Notes: generated from the letters alone by a model not told the origin. DNA of 64,000 nt from PALSA-600 sp037142875 (GCA_037142875.1 JBAWZV010000007.1:41881-105880), one strand, 5' to 3'; counted from the first letter of the stretch, positions 44,429-53,122 are shown. Numbers and translations: made by a program.

Positions 44429-45091
44429 ATGTATCTCCTCATCGCGGGCGGCGGCAAGGTCGGCTCGAACCTCGCCCGGACGCTCATCCGCTCTGGCCAT
44501 GAGGTGACGCTGATCGAGCAGCGGTCCACCAAGTTCGACCAGCTCGAGGTGGAGTTCGAGCACCAGGTTCACAAGGGCGATGCGACCGAGCTGTTCGTGC
44601 TCGAGCGCGCAGGGATCAAGCGCCCGCCGGACATCGTCGTCGCAGTGACCGGCGACGACGAGGACAACGTCGTCATCTGCCAGCTCGCCCGTGACCGGTA
44701 CGGCGTCGAGACGGTGATCGCGCGTGTGAACGATCCGCGCAACCAGGGGTACTTCGACCTCCTCGGTATCTCGCCCACGGTTTCAGCGACCGCCTCGATC
44801 ATGGGGCTGATCGAGCATGAGGTCCCGGAGCACGGTCTGATCCACCTGCTCGAGCTTCGGAAGGAGAACCTCGAGATCGTCGAGGTCACGGTGGGTGAGA
44901 ACGCGGCATGTGCGGGCAAGATGATCCGGCAGGTCGCACTTCCCGCCGGCGCCCGCGTGATCTCGATCGTGCGTGACGGCAAGGCCGAGGTGCCGGACGA
45001 CTCGATGCACCTCGAGGCCGGCGATGCGGTGCTCGCGATTCTCGAGCCCGGCAACGAGGACGAGCTCCGGCGTGTCCTCGTCCGTGAGTAG
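44429..45091 (+). CDS. TrkA-N/TrkA-C potassium uptake regulator (CeoC-like)
   Basis: 220 aa starting at the base after the previous stop. N-terminal YLLIAGGGKVGSNLARTLIRSGHEVTLIEQ (GxGxxG NAD/ADP site), TGDDEDNVVICQLA, and a TrkA-C (RCK-C) domain from about residue 140 (NLEIVEVTVGENAACAGKMIRQVALPAGARVISIVRDGKAEVPDDSMHLEAGDAVLAI). Probably assembles with the preceding protein to gate a K+ transporter. Confidence 0.93.
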   Translation: MYLLIAGGGKVGSNLARTLIRSGHEVTLIEQRSTKFDQLEVEFEHQVHKGDATELFVLERAGIKRPPDIVVAVTGDDEDNVVICQLARDRYGVETVIARVNDPRNQGYFDLLGISPTVSATASIMGLIEHEVPEHGLIHLLELRKENLEIVEVTVGENAACAGKMIRQVALPAGARVISIVRDGKAEVPDDSMHLEAGDAVLAILEPGNEDELRRVLVRE

Positions 45092-45118
45092 CTGCGGCCG
45101 CTCGTTAGGCTTCTACTC

Positions 45119-46672
45119 GTGAGGCGCGTTGAATCTCCGGTCGTCGTTGCGCTCGCCGCGGCGTGCGTGGCCGTGATCGGGATCGTGTCGGCGCTCACGC
45201 CGGAGATCGCAGCTCGGACGAAGGTTGACACGGCGATCTTGCCGCAGGGCTGGCCGTCGTTTGCCCGCACACTGACCCTCGCTCTCAGTCTCGGGCTGCT
45301 CTGGCTCGCCCGCGGGCTTGCGCGTCGCAAGAGGCGGGCCTGGCAGCTCGCAGTGATCGTCGTGGTTGCCTCCGCGCTGACACACCTCGCGAAAGGCCTC
45401 GACTTCGAGGAGGCAGCGGGTTCCTTGATCGTGCTCGGGGTGCTGCTGCGAACGCGCCGTGAGTTTGTCGCCCCGGGTGATCCAGGCTCCGTCAGGCCAT
45501 TGCTCCAGATCGCCCTTGCGCTGTGCGTTGTCGGTCCGATCGCGCTGCTGCACGTCTACAACACGTCGGCGTACTCGGAACGGATCGACGACACGCTCTT
45601 GCTGCTGATCGGCGGCCTCGCGATCCGGGGGTTCTTTCTCTGGCTCCGTCCCGTCGCCGAGCGGGTGCGGCACATTCCCGCCGACAGACGCCGAGCCGAG
45701 TCGCTCGTCCAGGAACACGGCGGCGACAGCCTCGCGTACTTCTCGTTGCGGCGCGACAAGTCGACGTTCTTCTCGGTAAGCGGCAACTCGTTCCTGGCGT
45801 ATCGGGTCGTCGCGGGTACCGCGATCGTCACCGGTGATCCGATCGGCGATCCAGCCGAGCTCCGCGATCTCGTCGACGAGTTCCGACGCGTTGCTCGCGC
45901 GAAGGCGTGGCGTGTCGCCATCGCCGGTGCGTCGGCTGCGCGGCTGCGCGACTACGCCGAGCTCGGGTTCAAGTCGATCTACCTCGGTGACGAGGCGTTT
46001 GTGAACCCGAAGACGTTCTCGCTCGACGGGCGGCCGATTCGCAAGGTCCGGCAGTCGGTGTCACGGCTGTCGAAAGCGGGGTACCGCGTTGAGGTGCTTG
46101 CACCCGGCGAGATCAGCGAGGAGCTTCGTGGGCAGGTCAGGAAGGTCTCCGAGGAGTGGCGCGGCAACTGGCCCGAGCGGGGGTTCACGATGGCGATGGA
46201 CTCCCTCTTTGCGTATCCGGACGCGCCGCTCGTTCTCGCCTACGGCCCCGACGGTTCGGTGGCGGGTTTCATCCAGCTCGTGCCTGCGCCTGCGTGCGAC
46301 GGCTACTCGCTGTCTTCGATGCGCCGACGCCGGGACTCACAGAACGGCCTGATGGAGTTCATGATCGTCGAGACGATCGCCTGGGCGCGCGAGCGTAACG
46401 TCACCGAGATCTCGCTGAACTTCTCGGTCTTCGCCGAGTACCTGCGCACCGAGGGGCTGCTCCGCACGCTGCTGCTCAAGCTTGATCGCCTCTTCCAGCT
46501 CGAGCGCCTGCACAGCTTCAACCGCAAGTTCTTTCCGGAGTGGAGGCGCCGCTACTTCTGCTTCGAGCGTTGGACGGACCTGCCGCTTGCCGGGTTCGCC
46601 TACCTGCACGCCGAGTCGCTGCTGACGCCGCCCGGCCCCTGGACGAAGTCGACCGACCTGTCGGCTCGGTAG
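45119..46672 (+). CDS. MprF/LysX-like membrane protein with DUF2156 domain
   Basis: 517 aa from a GTG 7 nt after TAGGCT. N-terminal about 185 residues contain five or six membrane helices. The rest is a cytoplasmic GNAT-like DUF2156 domain: SLAYFSLRRDKSTFFSVSGNSFLAYRVVAGTAIVTGDPIGDP, IAGASAARLRDYAELGFKSIYLGDEAFVN, MEFMIVETIAWAR, ISLNFSVFAEYL. This resembles the synthase domain of phosphatidylglycerol lysyltransferases, so tRNA-dependent lipid aminoacylation is plausible. The flippase domain is short. The amino acid is unknown. Confidence 0.88.
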   Translation: MRRVESPVVVALAAACVAVIGIVSALTPEIAARTKVDTAILPQGWPSFARTLTLALSLGLLWLARGLARRKRRAWQLAVIVVVASALTHLAKGLDFEEAAGSLIVLGVLLRTRREFVAPGDPGSVRPLLQIALALCVVGPIALLHVYNTSAYSERIDDTLLLLIGGLAIRGFFLWLRPVAERVRHIPADRRRAESLVQEHGGDSLAYFSLRRDKSTFFSVSGNSFLAYRVVAGTAIVTGDPIGDPAELRDLVDEFRRVARAKAWRVAIAGASAARLRDYAELGFKSIYLGDEAFVNPKTFSLDGRPIRKVRQSVSRLSKAGYRVEVLAPGEISEELRGQVRKVSEEWRGNWPERGFTMAMDSLFAYPDAPLVLAYGPDGSVAGFIQLVPAPACDGYSLSSMRRRRDSQNGLMEFMIVETIAWARERNVTEISLNFSVFAEYLRTEGLLRTLLLKLDRLFQLERLHSFNRKFFPEWRRRYFCFERWTDLPLAGFAYLHAESLLTPPGPWTKSTDLSAR

Positions 46673-46676
46673 AGCG

Positions 46677-47087
46677 TTACCCGACGAGGTCAGCGACGGT
46701 CGTCACGACGCGTGTCTCGGGGCCGAGCAGCGCGATGAGCCGCTCGAGCGCCCCGGGGCCCGTCTCGAGCGCCTCGATCCGCCGTGCCGCGCCGAGGTGG
46801 GCGAGCGCGATGGCGGCGAGCTCCTCGGGCGCGTCGGTGTAGACGCCGAGGCGCACGCCGTCGGCCTGCAACCGACGTAGCGCCGAGCTGACTGGCGCGC
46901 TCGGGCGCAGGTACACGGGGGCGTGATCCTCCGCGAAACGCGAGAGCAGCGAGCGCCAGTTCGGCAGCTCGTCGTCGAGCTTTGTCGGGTCGATCTGGGC
47001 GCGCCGGGCGACATCGGTGAGCCACGCCTCCCAGAGGGGGCGAGTGTCGCCGATGACGTCGTCGAGTGAGATGGCGAGCGCCGTCAC
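46677..47087 (-). CDS. Degenerate HAD-like protein at end of the B12 uptake operon
   Basis: 136 aa from the GTG that overlaps the ATPase stop (GTGA). Starts TALAISLDDVIGDTRPLWEAWL, matching HAD motif I (hhhDxDG) but with Ser7 in place of the nucleophilic Asp, while Asp9 remains. GVYTDAPEE is motif II, and LETGPGALERLIALLG follows. The family's Lys and motif IV acidic pair are not obvious. Probably a non-catalytic HAD relative. It is co-transcribed with btuFCD, so a link to cobalamin uptake is possible but unproven. Confidence 0.65.
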   Translation of the reverse strand: MTALAISLDDVIGDTRPLWEAWLTDVARRAQIDPTKLDDELPNWRSLLSRFAEDHAPVYLRPSAPVSSALRRLQADGVRLGVYTDAPEELAAIALAHLGAARRIEALETGPGALERLIALLGPETRVVTTVADLVG

Positions 47088-47854
47088 AGCCGAACAGGTA
47101 TCACCGCGAGGTCGTTTCCCGCGCCGACAACCCTGACCGAGGCCCCGTAGTGGGCGGCGATCAGCTCCTCCGTTGCGATCTCTGCGGGTGGCCCGGCCGC
47201 AACCAGGTGACCGCATGAGAGAAGCAGCAGGCGGTCGGCGTACTGGGCCGCGAGCGTGAGGTCGTGCATCGCGCAGAGCACGGTGAGCGCGCCGTGCTCG
47301 CGGAGCTGCGCGACGAGCTCGAACACCTGCTGCTGACGCCCGATGTCGAGCGAGGTTGTGGGCTCGTCGAGCAGCAGCACAGGGGCGTCCTGCGCGAGCG
47401 CGCGGGCGAGAACGGCTCGCTGCTGCTCCCCCCCGGAGAGCGTCTGGAGGCGCCGATCTGCGAGATCGAGCAGGTCGAGACGTTCGAGCGCGCGCCGCGT
47501 GGCGCTCAGGTCGGTGCGCCCCTCGTTGGAGAAGATGCCGATGTGAGCGGTGCGACCAAGCAGCACGTAGTCGGCGACACGCATCTCGGGCGGCAGGAGG
47601 GGGGCCTGGGGGACGAGCGCGAGCCGCCGGGCGAGCTCGCCCCGACCCAGGCGGGAGACCTCGTCACCACCGAGGCGCAGCGACCCCCGGTAGGGGATGA
47701 GGCCGGCAGCTGCGCGGAGGAGCGTGCTCTTGCCGGCCCCGTTCGGCCCGATCAGCGCGATCCACTCGCCCGCCGCGACCTCGGCGCTGACGCTGACGAC
47801 GACGTCGGCGCCGCCAAGCGTGACCGAGAGCCCCTTGAGCGCGATCGCGCTCAA
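47084..47854 (-). CDS. btuD: Cobalamin ABC transporter ATPase
   Basis: 256 aa. Walker A GPNGAGKS, Q-loop VPQAP, signature LSGGEQQRAVLAR, Walker B VLLLDEP, and the H-loop AMHDLTLA mark a FecE/BtuD-type ATPase for a metal-chelate/vitamin importer. It has GTGA/ATGA overlaps on both sides. The upstream cobalamin riboswitch decides the substrate: vitamin B12 or a corrinoid. Confidence 0.93.
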   Translation of the reverse strand: MSAIALKGLSVTLGGADVVVSVSAEVAAGEWIALIGPNGAGKSTLLRAAAGLIPYRGSLRLGGDEVSRLGRGELARRLALVPQAPLLPPEMRVADYVLLGRTAHIGIFSNEGRTDLSATRRALERLDLLDLADRRLQTLSGGEQQRAVLARALAQDAPVLLLDEPTTSLDIGRQQQVFELVAQLREHGALTVLCAMHDLTLAAQYADRLLLLSCGHLVAAGPPAEIATEELIAAHYGASVRVVGAGNDLAVIPVRL

Positions 47855-48930
47855 CGGAAGCTCCCGCTCGTGCGGAGCACGACGGCGAAGAACGGCGCCC
47901 CGAAGAACGCGGTCACGACCCCGATCGGAAGCTCAGCGGGGGAGATGACGGTGCGGGCGAGCACGTCGGCGAGGACGAGGAAGCCGCCGCCGCAGAGGAG
48001 CGACATCGGGAGCACGACCCGGTAGCTCGATCCGATCGCGAGCCGGACGGCGTGTGGGACGATGATCCCGACGAACCCGATCAGGCCGCTGACGGCGACC
48101 GCCGCGGCCGTTCCGATCGTGGCGAAGACGACGACCGTCATCCGGGCGCGCCGGACGTTCATTCCGAGCGTTGTCGCCTCCTCGTCGCCGACAGCGAGCA
48201 CGTCGAGGAGGCGCCGGTGCATGAGGAGGACGATGCAGCTGACCGCGATGTACGGCGTGACGAGCGCGACGTCGTGCCAGCCGGCGGTGCCAAGCCGGCC
48301 CAGGATCCAGCTGTAGACCTCCTGGAGCGACTGCGCGTGCTGCTGCTGCACGAACGTCTGGATCGCGGTCAGAAACGCGACGACCGTGACGCCGGCGAGC
48401 ACCAGGGTCGCGGGGCTTCGGCTTCCACCCGCCGACGTCCCGAGAAGCCATGCCAGCACGACCGCGAGCCCGGCACCCGCGAACGCAGCGAGCGGGAGGA
48501 GGTCGAACGAGTCGACCGCGCCACCGCCGTAGGCGATCGCGAGCGTCGCACCGAGTCCCGCTCCGGCTGCGACGCCGAGCAGGTACGGATCAACGAGCGG
48601 GTTCCGGAACGCCCCCTGGTAGGAGCCCCCGGCGAGTGCGAGCATCCCGCCAACGAGCAGCCCGAGCACGACGCGCGGCGCACGGAGCTGCCAGAGGATC
48701 GCCGAGTCGGTCGCCGAGAGGTTCGAGTGAACGTGCAGGAGCGGGACGTGCGAGAGCGCCGAGCGGACGATCGCTCCGGGTCCGATGTCCGCCGGGCCGA
48801 CGAACAGCCCGACGAGCATCGCGACGAGCAGGAACGCGAGGGCAGAGAGCAGGGGGAGCTTCGCGCGCAGCGCTGACGGGGCCTCGATGAGACCCCCTCG
48901 GGCGCCTGGCTCGCGCGAGAGCACGCTCAC
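47851..48930 (-). CDS. btuC: Cobalamin ABC transporter permease (FecCD family)
   Basis: 359 aa with about ten membrane segments. FecCD signatures: LRAPRVVLGLLVGGMLALAGGSYQGAFRNPLVDPYLLGVAAGAGLGA, WILGRLGTAGWHDV, LGMNVRRARM, VSGLIGFVGIIVPHAVRLAIG and LADVLARTVISPAELPIGVVTAFFGAPFFAVVL. GTG start overlapping the btuF stop by 4 nt. Delivers B12 across the membrane with BtuD and BtuF. Confidence 0.95.
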   Translation of the reverse strand: MSVLSREPGARGGLIEAPSALRAKLPLLSALAFLLVAMLVGLFVGPADIGPGAIVRSALSHVPLLHVHSNLSATDSAILWQLRAPRVVLGLLVGGMLALAGGSYQGAFRNPLVDPYLLGVAAGAGLGATLAIAYGGGAVDSFDLLPLAAFAGAGLAVVLAWLLGTSAGGSRSPATLVLAGVTVVAFLTAIQTFVQQQHAQSLQEVYSWILGRLGTAGWHDVALVTPYIAVSCIVLLMHRRLLDVLAVGDEEATTLGMNVRRARMTVVVFATIGTAAAVAVSGLIGFVGIIVPHAVRLAIGSSYRVVLPMSLLCGGGFLVLADVLARTVISPAELPIGVVTAFFGAPFFAVVLRTSGSFR

Positions 48931-49781
48931 CGCTGGGCGATCCTCTGCACCTTCGCAGCTACCGCGCGCATGAAATCGACGACCCGTGGGCCCCAGCGCG
49001 AGGCGATGTCGTCGCTGATTGCGACCACGTCACCGGTCTTGACGGCCGCCACCGTTCCCCAGCCAGCACGTTCCTTGAGCTTCGCCGCCGTCTGCGCGCA
49101 GCAGATCGTGTCGGCGAGAATGACCAGACGCGGGTTGGCGCCGACGACGTACTCGGCCGAGAGTTGCGGGTAGCCCGAGTTCGACCTGTCCGCGGCGTCG
49201 GCGATGTTCTTCAGGCCGAGCATCGTGTAGATGCGCCCGATGAACGTGTTCGAGGTGACCGAGTAGAGATCGGGCTCGAGCTCGTGGTAGACGGTGATCG
49301 GCTCCCGGAGCTTCGGCGTGGCGGCGACGATCGCGGCGATCTTTGTCTTCATCCCGCTGACGACCCTCGCGGCCGCTGCACGGTGGCCTGTGCGGGCCCC
49401 GATCTCGACGATCTGTGCGTATGCCTCCTGCAGCGTCTGGGCCGTCGGCTCCACGAGCACCGGGATGTTCAGCTTGCCGAGTGCTGCAACGACGTGGTTT
49501 GCGTCGAACGAGACGATGACGAGATCGGGCCTGTATGCAGCGATCGCCTCGGCGTTCGGCGTGTACCCCGAGAGCTTGCTGTGTGGTGCGTTCGCCGGGT
49601 AGTTGGACTGGTTGTCGACGGCGACGACGTGCTTGCCGGCGCCGACCGCGAAGAGATCCTCGGTCGCTGTCGGTGAGAGCGAGATGATCCGCGCCGGCGG
49701 CTTGACCGGTGCTGCGAGGGCGGGTGTGACCCCGAGGCCGAGTGCCATGACGGCGATCCCGGCGATTCTGCGTGTGACCAT
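48927..49781 (-). CDS. btuF: Cobalamin-binding periplasmic-type protein
   Basis: 284 aa from an ATG with GGAGGT 5 nt upstream. A signal peptide (RRIAGIAVMALGLGVTPALA) is visible; unlike most Gram-positive binding proteins it has no lipobox cysteine. The body is a class III solute-binding fold: ARIISLSPTATEDLFAVGAGKHVVAVDNQSNYP, PDLVIVSFD, YHELEPDLYSVTSNTFIGRIYTMLGLKNIA. Under a cobalamin riboswitch, so a B12 ligand is likely. An in-frame extension upstream runs through the riboswitch and is spurious. Confidence 0.92.
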   Translation of the reverse strand: MVTRRIAGIAVMALGLGVTPALAAPVKPPARIISLSPTATEDLFAVGAGKHVVAVDNQSNYPANAPHSKLSGYTPNAEAIAAYRPDLVIVSFDANHVVAALGKLNIPVLVEPTAQTLQEAYAQIVEIGARTGHRAAAARVVSGMKTKIAAIVAATPKLREPITVYHELEPDLYSVTSNTFIGRIYTMLGLKNIADAADRSNSGYPQLSAEYVVGANPRLVILADTICCAQTAAKLKERAGWGTVAAVKTGDVVAISDDIASRWGPRVVDFMRAVAAKVQRIAQR

Positions 49782-49787
49782 GTCATA

Positions 49788-49808
49788 CCTCCGCTGGAAG
49801 AGCGGAGG
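49788..49808 (-). promoter_or_regulatory. Hairpin enclosing the btuF Shine-Dalgarno
   Basis: On the minus strand, CCTCCGCT-CTTCC-AGCGGAGG is a perfect 8-bp stem whose 3' arm contains the GGAGG of btuF. This looks like the translational expression platform of the upstream cobalamin riboswitch. Confidence 0.65.
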
Positions 49809-49855
49809 GAGGTGGCCCGGCGGTCGTGACCGCGCGAAACCGCCCTTCCTCCGAG

Positions 49856-49980
49856 GGCTGTGTTCGTCGGCATGGCCCAGGCGACCTGGCTCGTCCTCTC
49901 GCGTGAGAGGCATCGCAGTTGCGGGACAGCGCCGGGTTCTCACCGGCTTCGCTGAGGCAATACCGGCCGGGGATATGTGC
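49856..49980 (-). promoter_or_regulatory. Cobalamin (B12) riboswitch
   Basis: On the minus strand the conserved core is readable: GCCTCAGCGAAGCCGGTGAG, AACCCGGCGCTGTCCCGCAACTG and the B12 box AGCCAGGTCGCCTGGGCC (49891-49874). These fit the GAA-CCGGTG-AA-CCGG-GC-GTCCCGC-ACTG pattern of cobalamin riboswitches. It lies about 75 nt upstream of btuF. The limits are approximate. Binding of adenosylcobalamin or a related form should lower btuFCD expression. Confidence 0.9.
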
Positions 49981-49981
49981 C

Positions 49982-50078
49982 CGGCGCGGCGGAGGATACA
50001 GCAGCATCGGCCGAACGTCGGGGCGGGTCTGCGCCGCGGCTGATCGGTACGTGGAGGGCCGGGCGCTAGCCTGGGGAT
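49982..50078. other. Remainder of the btuF/pcrA divergent gap
   Basis: Holds the 5' end of the riboswitch transcript and the pcrA promoter. TAGCCT (50067-50072) ends 6 nt before the pcrA GTG. No SOS box found; nothing else recognised. Confidence 0.5.
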
Positions 50079-52247
50079 GTGTCGCTTGCGCAGCCCGAGA
50101 CCTACCTTGCCGACCTGAACGAGGCCCAGCGCGAGGCTGTCGTGACGACGGACGGGCCGCTGCTTGTGATCGCTGGTGCCGGCTCCGGCAAGACCCGCGT
50201 TCTCACCTATCGCGTCGCCCATCTGCTGGCTGCGGCGGGCGCGCAGCCGAACGAGATCCTCGCGATCACCTTCACCAACAAGGCCGCCGCCGAGATGCGC
50301 GAGCGGATCGAGGAGGCCGTCGGCCCCCGGGCACGAGCGATCTGGATCCTCACCTTCCACGCGGCGTGCGGCCGCATCCTGCGGCGTGAGGCCGAGCGTC
50401 TGGGCTACCGCTCGAGCTTCACGATCTACGACCAGGCCGACCAGGTGCGGCTCGTCAAGCAGTGTCTCGAGGAGCTCGACCGCGATCCGAAGCGGTTCGT
50501 GCCGCGCGCCATCCACACGCAGATCTCGAACGCGAAGAACCAGCTGATCGGCCCGGATGAGTACGCCCAGCGCGTCGCGAGCTTCTACGACCAGACCGTC
50601 GCGGACGTCTACGGGCTGTACCAGCGCAAGCTCTTCAACCTGAACGCGATGGACTTCGACGACCTGTTGATGCTGGCCGTCGACGTGCTGCAGCGGTTCC
50701 CCGAGGTGCACGAGCGCTGGGCGAAGTCGTTCCGGTGGGTGCTCGTCGACGAGTACCAGGACACGAACCACGCGCAGTACATCCTGCTGAAGCTGCTCGC
50801 GGGTGGCCACCAGAACCTGATGGTCGTCGGCGACCCCGACCAGAGCGTCTACTCGTTTCGTGGGGCGGACATCCGCAACATCCTCGAGTTCGAGAAGGAC
50901 TTTCCGGCGACGAAGGTGATTCCGCTCGAGCAGAACTACCGCTCGACGAACTGGATCCTGAACGCCGCGAACACCGTGATCGCGAATAACCGGGAGCGCA
51001 AGGAGAAGGAGCTCTGGTCGGCGCTCGGCGACGGCGACCCGGTCAGGGTGATCGAGACCGAGGACGAGCATGCCGAGGCACGCTTCGTCGCCGCCGAGAT
51101 CGCAGGGCTCCTCGAGTACGGGTACTCGCTCGGTGAGGTGGCTGTCGTCTACCGGACGAACGCGCAGAGCCGTGTTCTCGAGGACGTGCTCGTGCGGCAG
51201 GGCATCGGCTACCTGGTGATCGGCGGCCCGCGCTTCTACGAGCGGGCGGAGATCAAGGACGCGATCGCCTACCTGCAGGTGATCGACAATCCGTTCGATG
51301 CCGTCTCGCTGACGCGGATTGCAAACCGGCCGCGGCGTGGCGTGGGGGACACCTCGCTGCAGAAGCTTGGCGCGTTCGCGGCGGCGACCGGGATCACGCT
51401 CTGGGACGCCCTCGGCCGCGCCGACGAGGCGGGCCTAGCGACCGCGTCGCTGAAGGCCGTGCAAGGGCTCCGCTCGCTGCTCCAGTCGCTGATGGCGCAG
51501 GCCCAGGAGCTCTCGATCGCGGAGCTGCTGCGCCGGGTGATCGAGCGGACGGAGTACGAGGAGTACCTCACCGCGGGGCTGCCGAAGTGGGAGGCAGAGG
51601 GGAAGATCGAGAACCTCGAGGAGCTCGTCGGTGTCGCTCAGGAGTACGAGGCGGACGCCGATGAGCCGTCGCTCTCGCACTTCCTCCAGGAGATCTCGCT
51701 CCACTCCGACCAGGACGCACTCAGGGATGCCGACGGTGCCGGCCAGGTGACCCTGATGACGCTCCACAACGCGAAGGGGCTGGAGTTCCGGGCGGTGTTC
51801 GTGCTCGGGCTTGAGGAGGGGATCTTCCCGCATTCGCGCTCGCTCGAGGAGAACACGCTCGAGGAGGAGCGGAGGCTCTGTTACGTCGGGATGACCCGGG
51901 CGCGCGAGCGCCTCGTGATGACCCACGCGATGCGACGGTCGCTCTACGGACGCACGGACTCGAACCAGCCGTCGCGTTTCCTCGACGAGCTGCCCGCCGA
52001 GGGTGTCGAGCGTGAGCGGCTTGCCCCCGCGACCTGGCGCGGCGTGGGTACCCCGGTCGCGCGCCGCGAGACGGCTCCGCGGACGGATGTGCCTGACCTC
52101 TCGACCGGCGACTCGGTGCGCCACTCGACGCTCGGCGCCGGGATCGTGACGCGAATCGAGGCCGACGGGGTGGTCACGGTACGGTTCGAGGACGGGGCCG
52201 AACGGCGGTTGATGCTCGAGTATGCGCCGCTCGAAAGGATTTTGTAG
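50079..52247 (+). CDS. pcrA: ATP-dependent DNA helicase PcrA/UvrD
   Basis: 722 aa; 3'-5' helicase for repair and replication restart. Motifs: LNEAQREAVVTTDGPLLVIAGAGSGKTRVLTYRVA (Q motif, Walker A), ITFTNKAAAEMRERI, VDEYQDTNHAQY, VGDPDQSVYSFRGAD, EQNYRST, MTLHNAKGLEFRAVFVLGLEEG and YVGMTRARERL. The C-terminus ends in a Tudor-like domain (GDSVRHSTLGAGIVTRIEADGVVTVRFEDGAERRLML) that links PcrA to RNA polymerase. TAGCCT 6 nt before the GTG suggests a leaderless mRNA. Confidence 0.97.
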   Translation: MSLAQPETYLADLNEAQREAVVTTDGPLLVIAGAGSGKTRVLTYRVAHLLAAAGAQPNEILAITFTNKAAAEMRERIEEAVGPRARAIWILTFHAACGRILRREAERLGYRSSFTIYDQADQVRLVKQCLEELDRDPKRFVPRAIHTQISNAKNQLIGPDEYAQRVASFYDQTVADVYGLYQRKLFNLNAMDFDDLLMLAVDVLQRFPEVHERWAKSFRWVLVDEYQDTNHAQYILLKLLAGGHQNLMVVGDPDQSVYSFRGADIRNILEFEKDFPATKVIPLEQNYRSTNWILNAANTVIANNRERKEKELWSALGDGDPVRVIETEDEHAEARFVAAEIAGLLEYGYSLGEVAVVYRTNAQSRVLEDVLVRQGIGYLVIGGPRFYERAEIKDAIAYLQVIDNPFDAVSLTRIANRPRRGVGDTSLQKLGAFAAATGITLWDALGRADEAGLATASLKAVQGLRSLLQSLMAQAQELSIAELLRRVIERTEYEEYLTAGLPKWEAEGKIENLEELVGVAQEYEADADEPSLSHFLQEISLHSDQDALRDADGAGQVTLMTLHNAKGLEFRAVFVLGLEEGIFPHSRSLEENTLEEERRLCYVGMTRARERLVMTHAMRRSLYGRTDSNQPSRFLDELPAEGVERERLAPATWRGVGTPVARRETAPRTDVPDLSTGDSVRHSTLGAGIVTRIEADGVVTVRFEDGAERRLMLEYAPLERIL

Positions 52248-52320
52248 CTCGCCGGAGAATCGTGTTGGTTTCGGCTCTAAGTTGCTTTTTGCCTGCGCGT
52301 TGCTGTAGCGTCGCCCCCTC

Positions 52321-52812
52321 ATGCGGGGAGGGCTTCGCCTACTCGCCGTGATCTGCGCCCTCACGGGCACGTTCACGGCCTCAGCTGCTGCGCATGTCGC
52401 GGGTACGTCGCCCGCGTCGCAGTTCGACTTCACGACCCTGAAGGGGCTGAACTTCGTCTGGCCGGCGCAGGGGACGATCACCACCAACTTCGCGCTCCAC
52501 TACCACGACGGAATCGACATCGGCATGCTCCGGTCGAGCACGATCAAGGCGTCTGCCTGGGGCATCGTCGAGGCGACCGGCTACCCGATCGGGTACGAGG
52601 GCTACGGCAACGTCGTGATCGTCCGCGTGTCCCCGACCCTGATCACGATCTACGCCCACCTCGCGTCGTACTCGGTCAGGCCGGGCGATCGCGTTCTCGC
52701 CGGGCAGCCTCTTGGCGTGGCGGGCTGTACGGGGATCTGCAGCGGGACCCACCTCCACTTCGAGGTGCGTCTCAACAGCACGCCGATCGACCCGATGCAG
52801 TTCCTCGGCTAG
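52321..52812 (+). CDS. M23/LytM-family secreted peptidase
   Basis: 163 aa with a signal peptide (LRLLAVICALTGTFTASAAA). The LytM fold is complete: the zinc ligands in HDGIDIG (HxxxD), then GYGNVVIVRVSPTLITIYAHLASYSVRPGDRV, and GTHLHFEVRLN with the HxH pair. Single-domain endopeptidase likely to cut peptidoglycan cross-bridges. TAGCGT 9 nt before the ATG suggests leaderless expression. Confidence 0.93.
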   Translation: MRGGLRLLAVICALTGTFTASAAAHVAGTSPASQFDFTTLKGLNFVWPAQGTITTNFALHYHDGIDIGMLRSSTIKASAWGIVEATGYPIGYEGYGNVVIVRVSPTLITIYAHLASYSVRPGDRVLAGQPLGVAGCTGICSGTHLHFEVRLNSTPIDPMQFLG

Positions 52813-52968
52813 CCCGGGCGCGCGGCGGCGACCAGGCGGGCCTCGTAGGACGGGCTTTGAGCAGATCTTGACCTTCGCGTGAACACTCGCGAACATCTGC
52901 GACCTAATCTGCGCCTCGCACCAGAGCCGCGGACATCCCATCCGCACAGCATCTCCTCAGGTGCACAG

Positions 52969-52998
52969 AAGGGCCGACACTGCAGGGTGTCGGCCCTT
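52969..52998. terminator. Perfect 12-bp hairpin
   Basis: AAGGGCCGACAC-TGCAGG-GTGTCGGCCCTT. Very stable, with A-run and T-run ends, so usable as an intrinsic terminator in either direction. Lies about 160 nt after the M23 peptidase gene and before the tRNA promoter. Confidence 0.8.
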
Positions 52999-53045
52999 CG
53001 GCTTTCCGGGGGGCCGGATCCGGCGTCACCTCGCGCGCTGTCGGC

Positions 53046-53051
53046 TAGACT
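53046..53051 (+). promoter_or_regulatory. -10 element of tRNA-Val
   Basis: TAGACT, 71 nt before the mature tRNA; the predicted transcript starts near 53058 with a leader of about 65 nt to be trimmed. No clear -35 hexamer. Confidence 0.4.
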
Positions 53052-53122
53052 TCCCCTGCTGGATCGCGGGAGCCGAAGAGCGACCCTCTTCTCACCCCGG
53101 ACAGCGCAGGACTGCAAGGCAA

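Larger units (their letters stand above)
52813..53122. other. Intergenic region with terminator and tRNA promoter
   Basis: A 310-nt gap. It holds a 12-bp hairpin (52969-52998) and a TAGACT -10 (53046-53051) for the tRNA. No convincing ORF; short frames are arginine/serine-rich noise. The first 150 nt show nothing I recognise. Confidence 0.6.

Noticed and set aside
48927..51071. 714-aa reading of the btuF frame
   Set aside because: The extra 5' part runs through the cobalamin riboswitch and into pcrA; the ATG at 49781 has the ribosome site and signal peptide.
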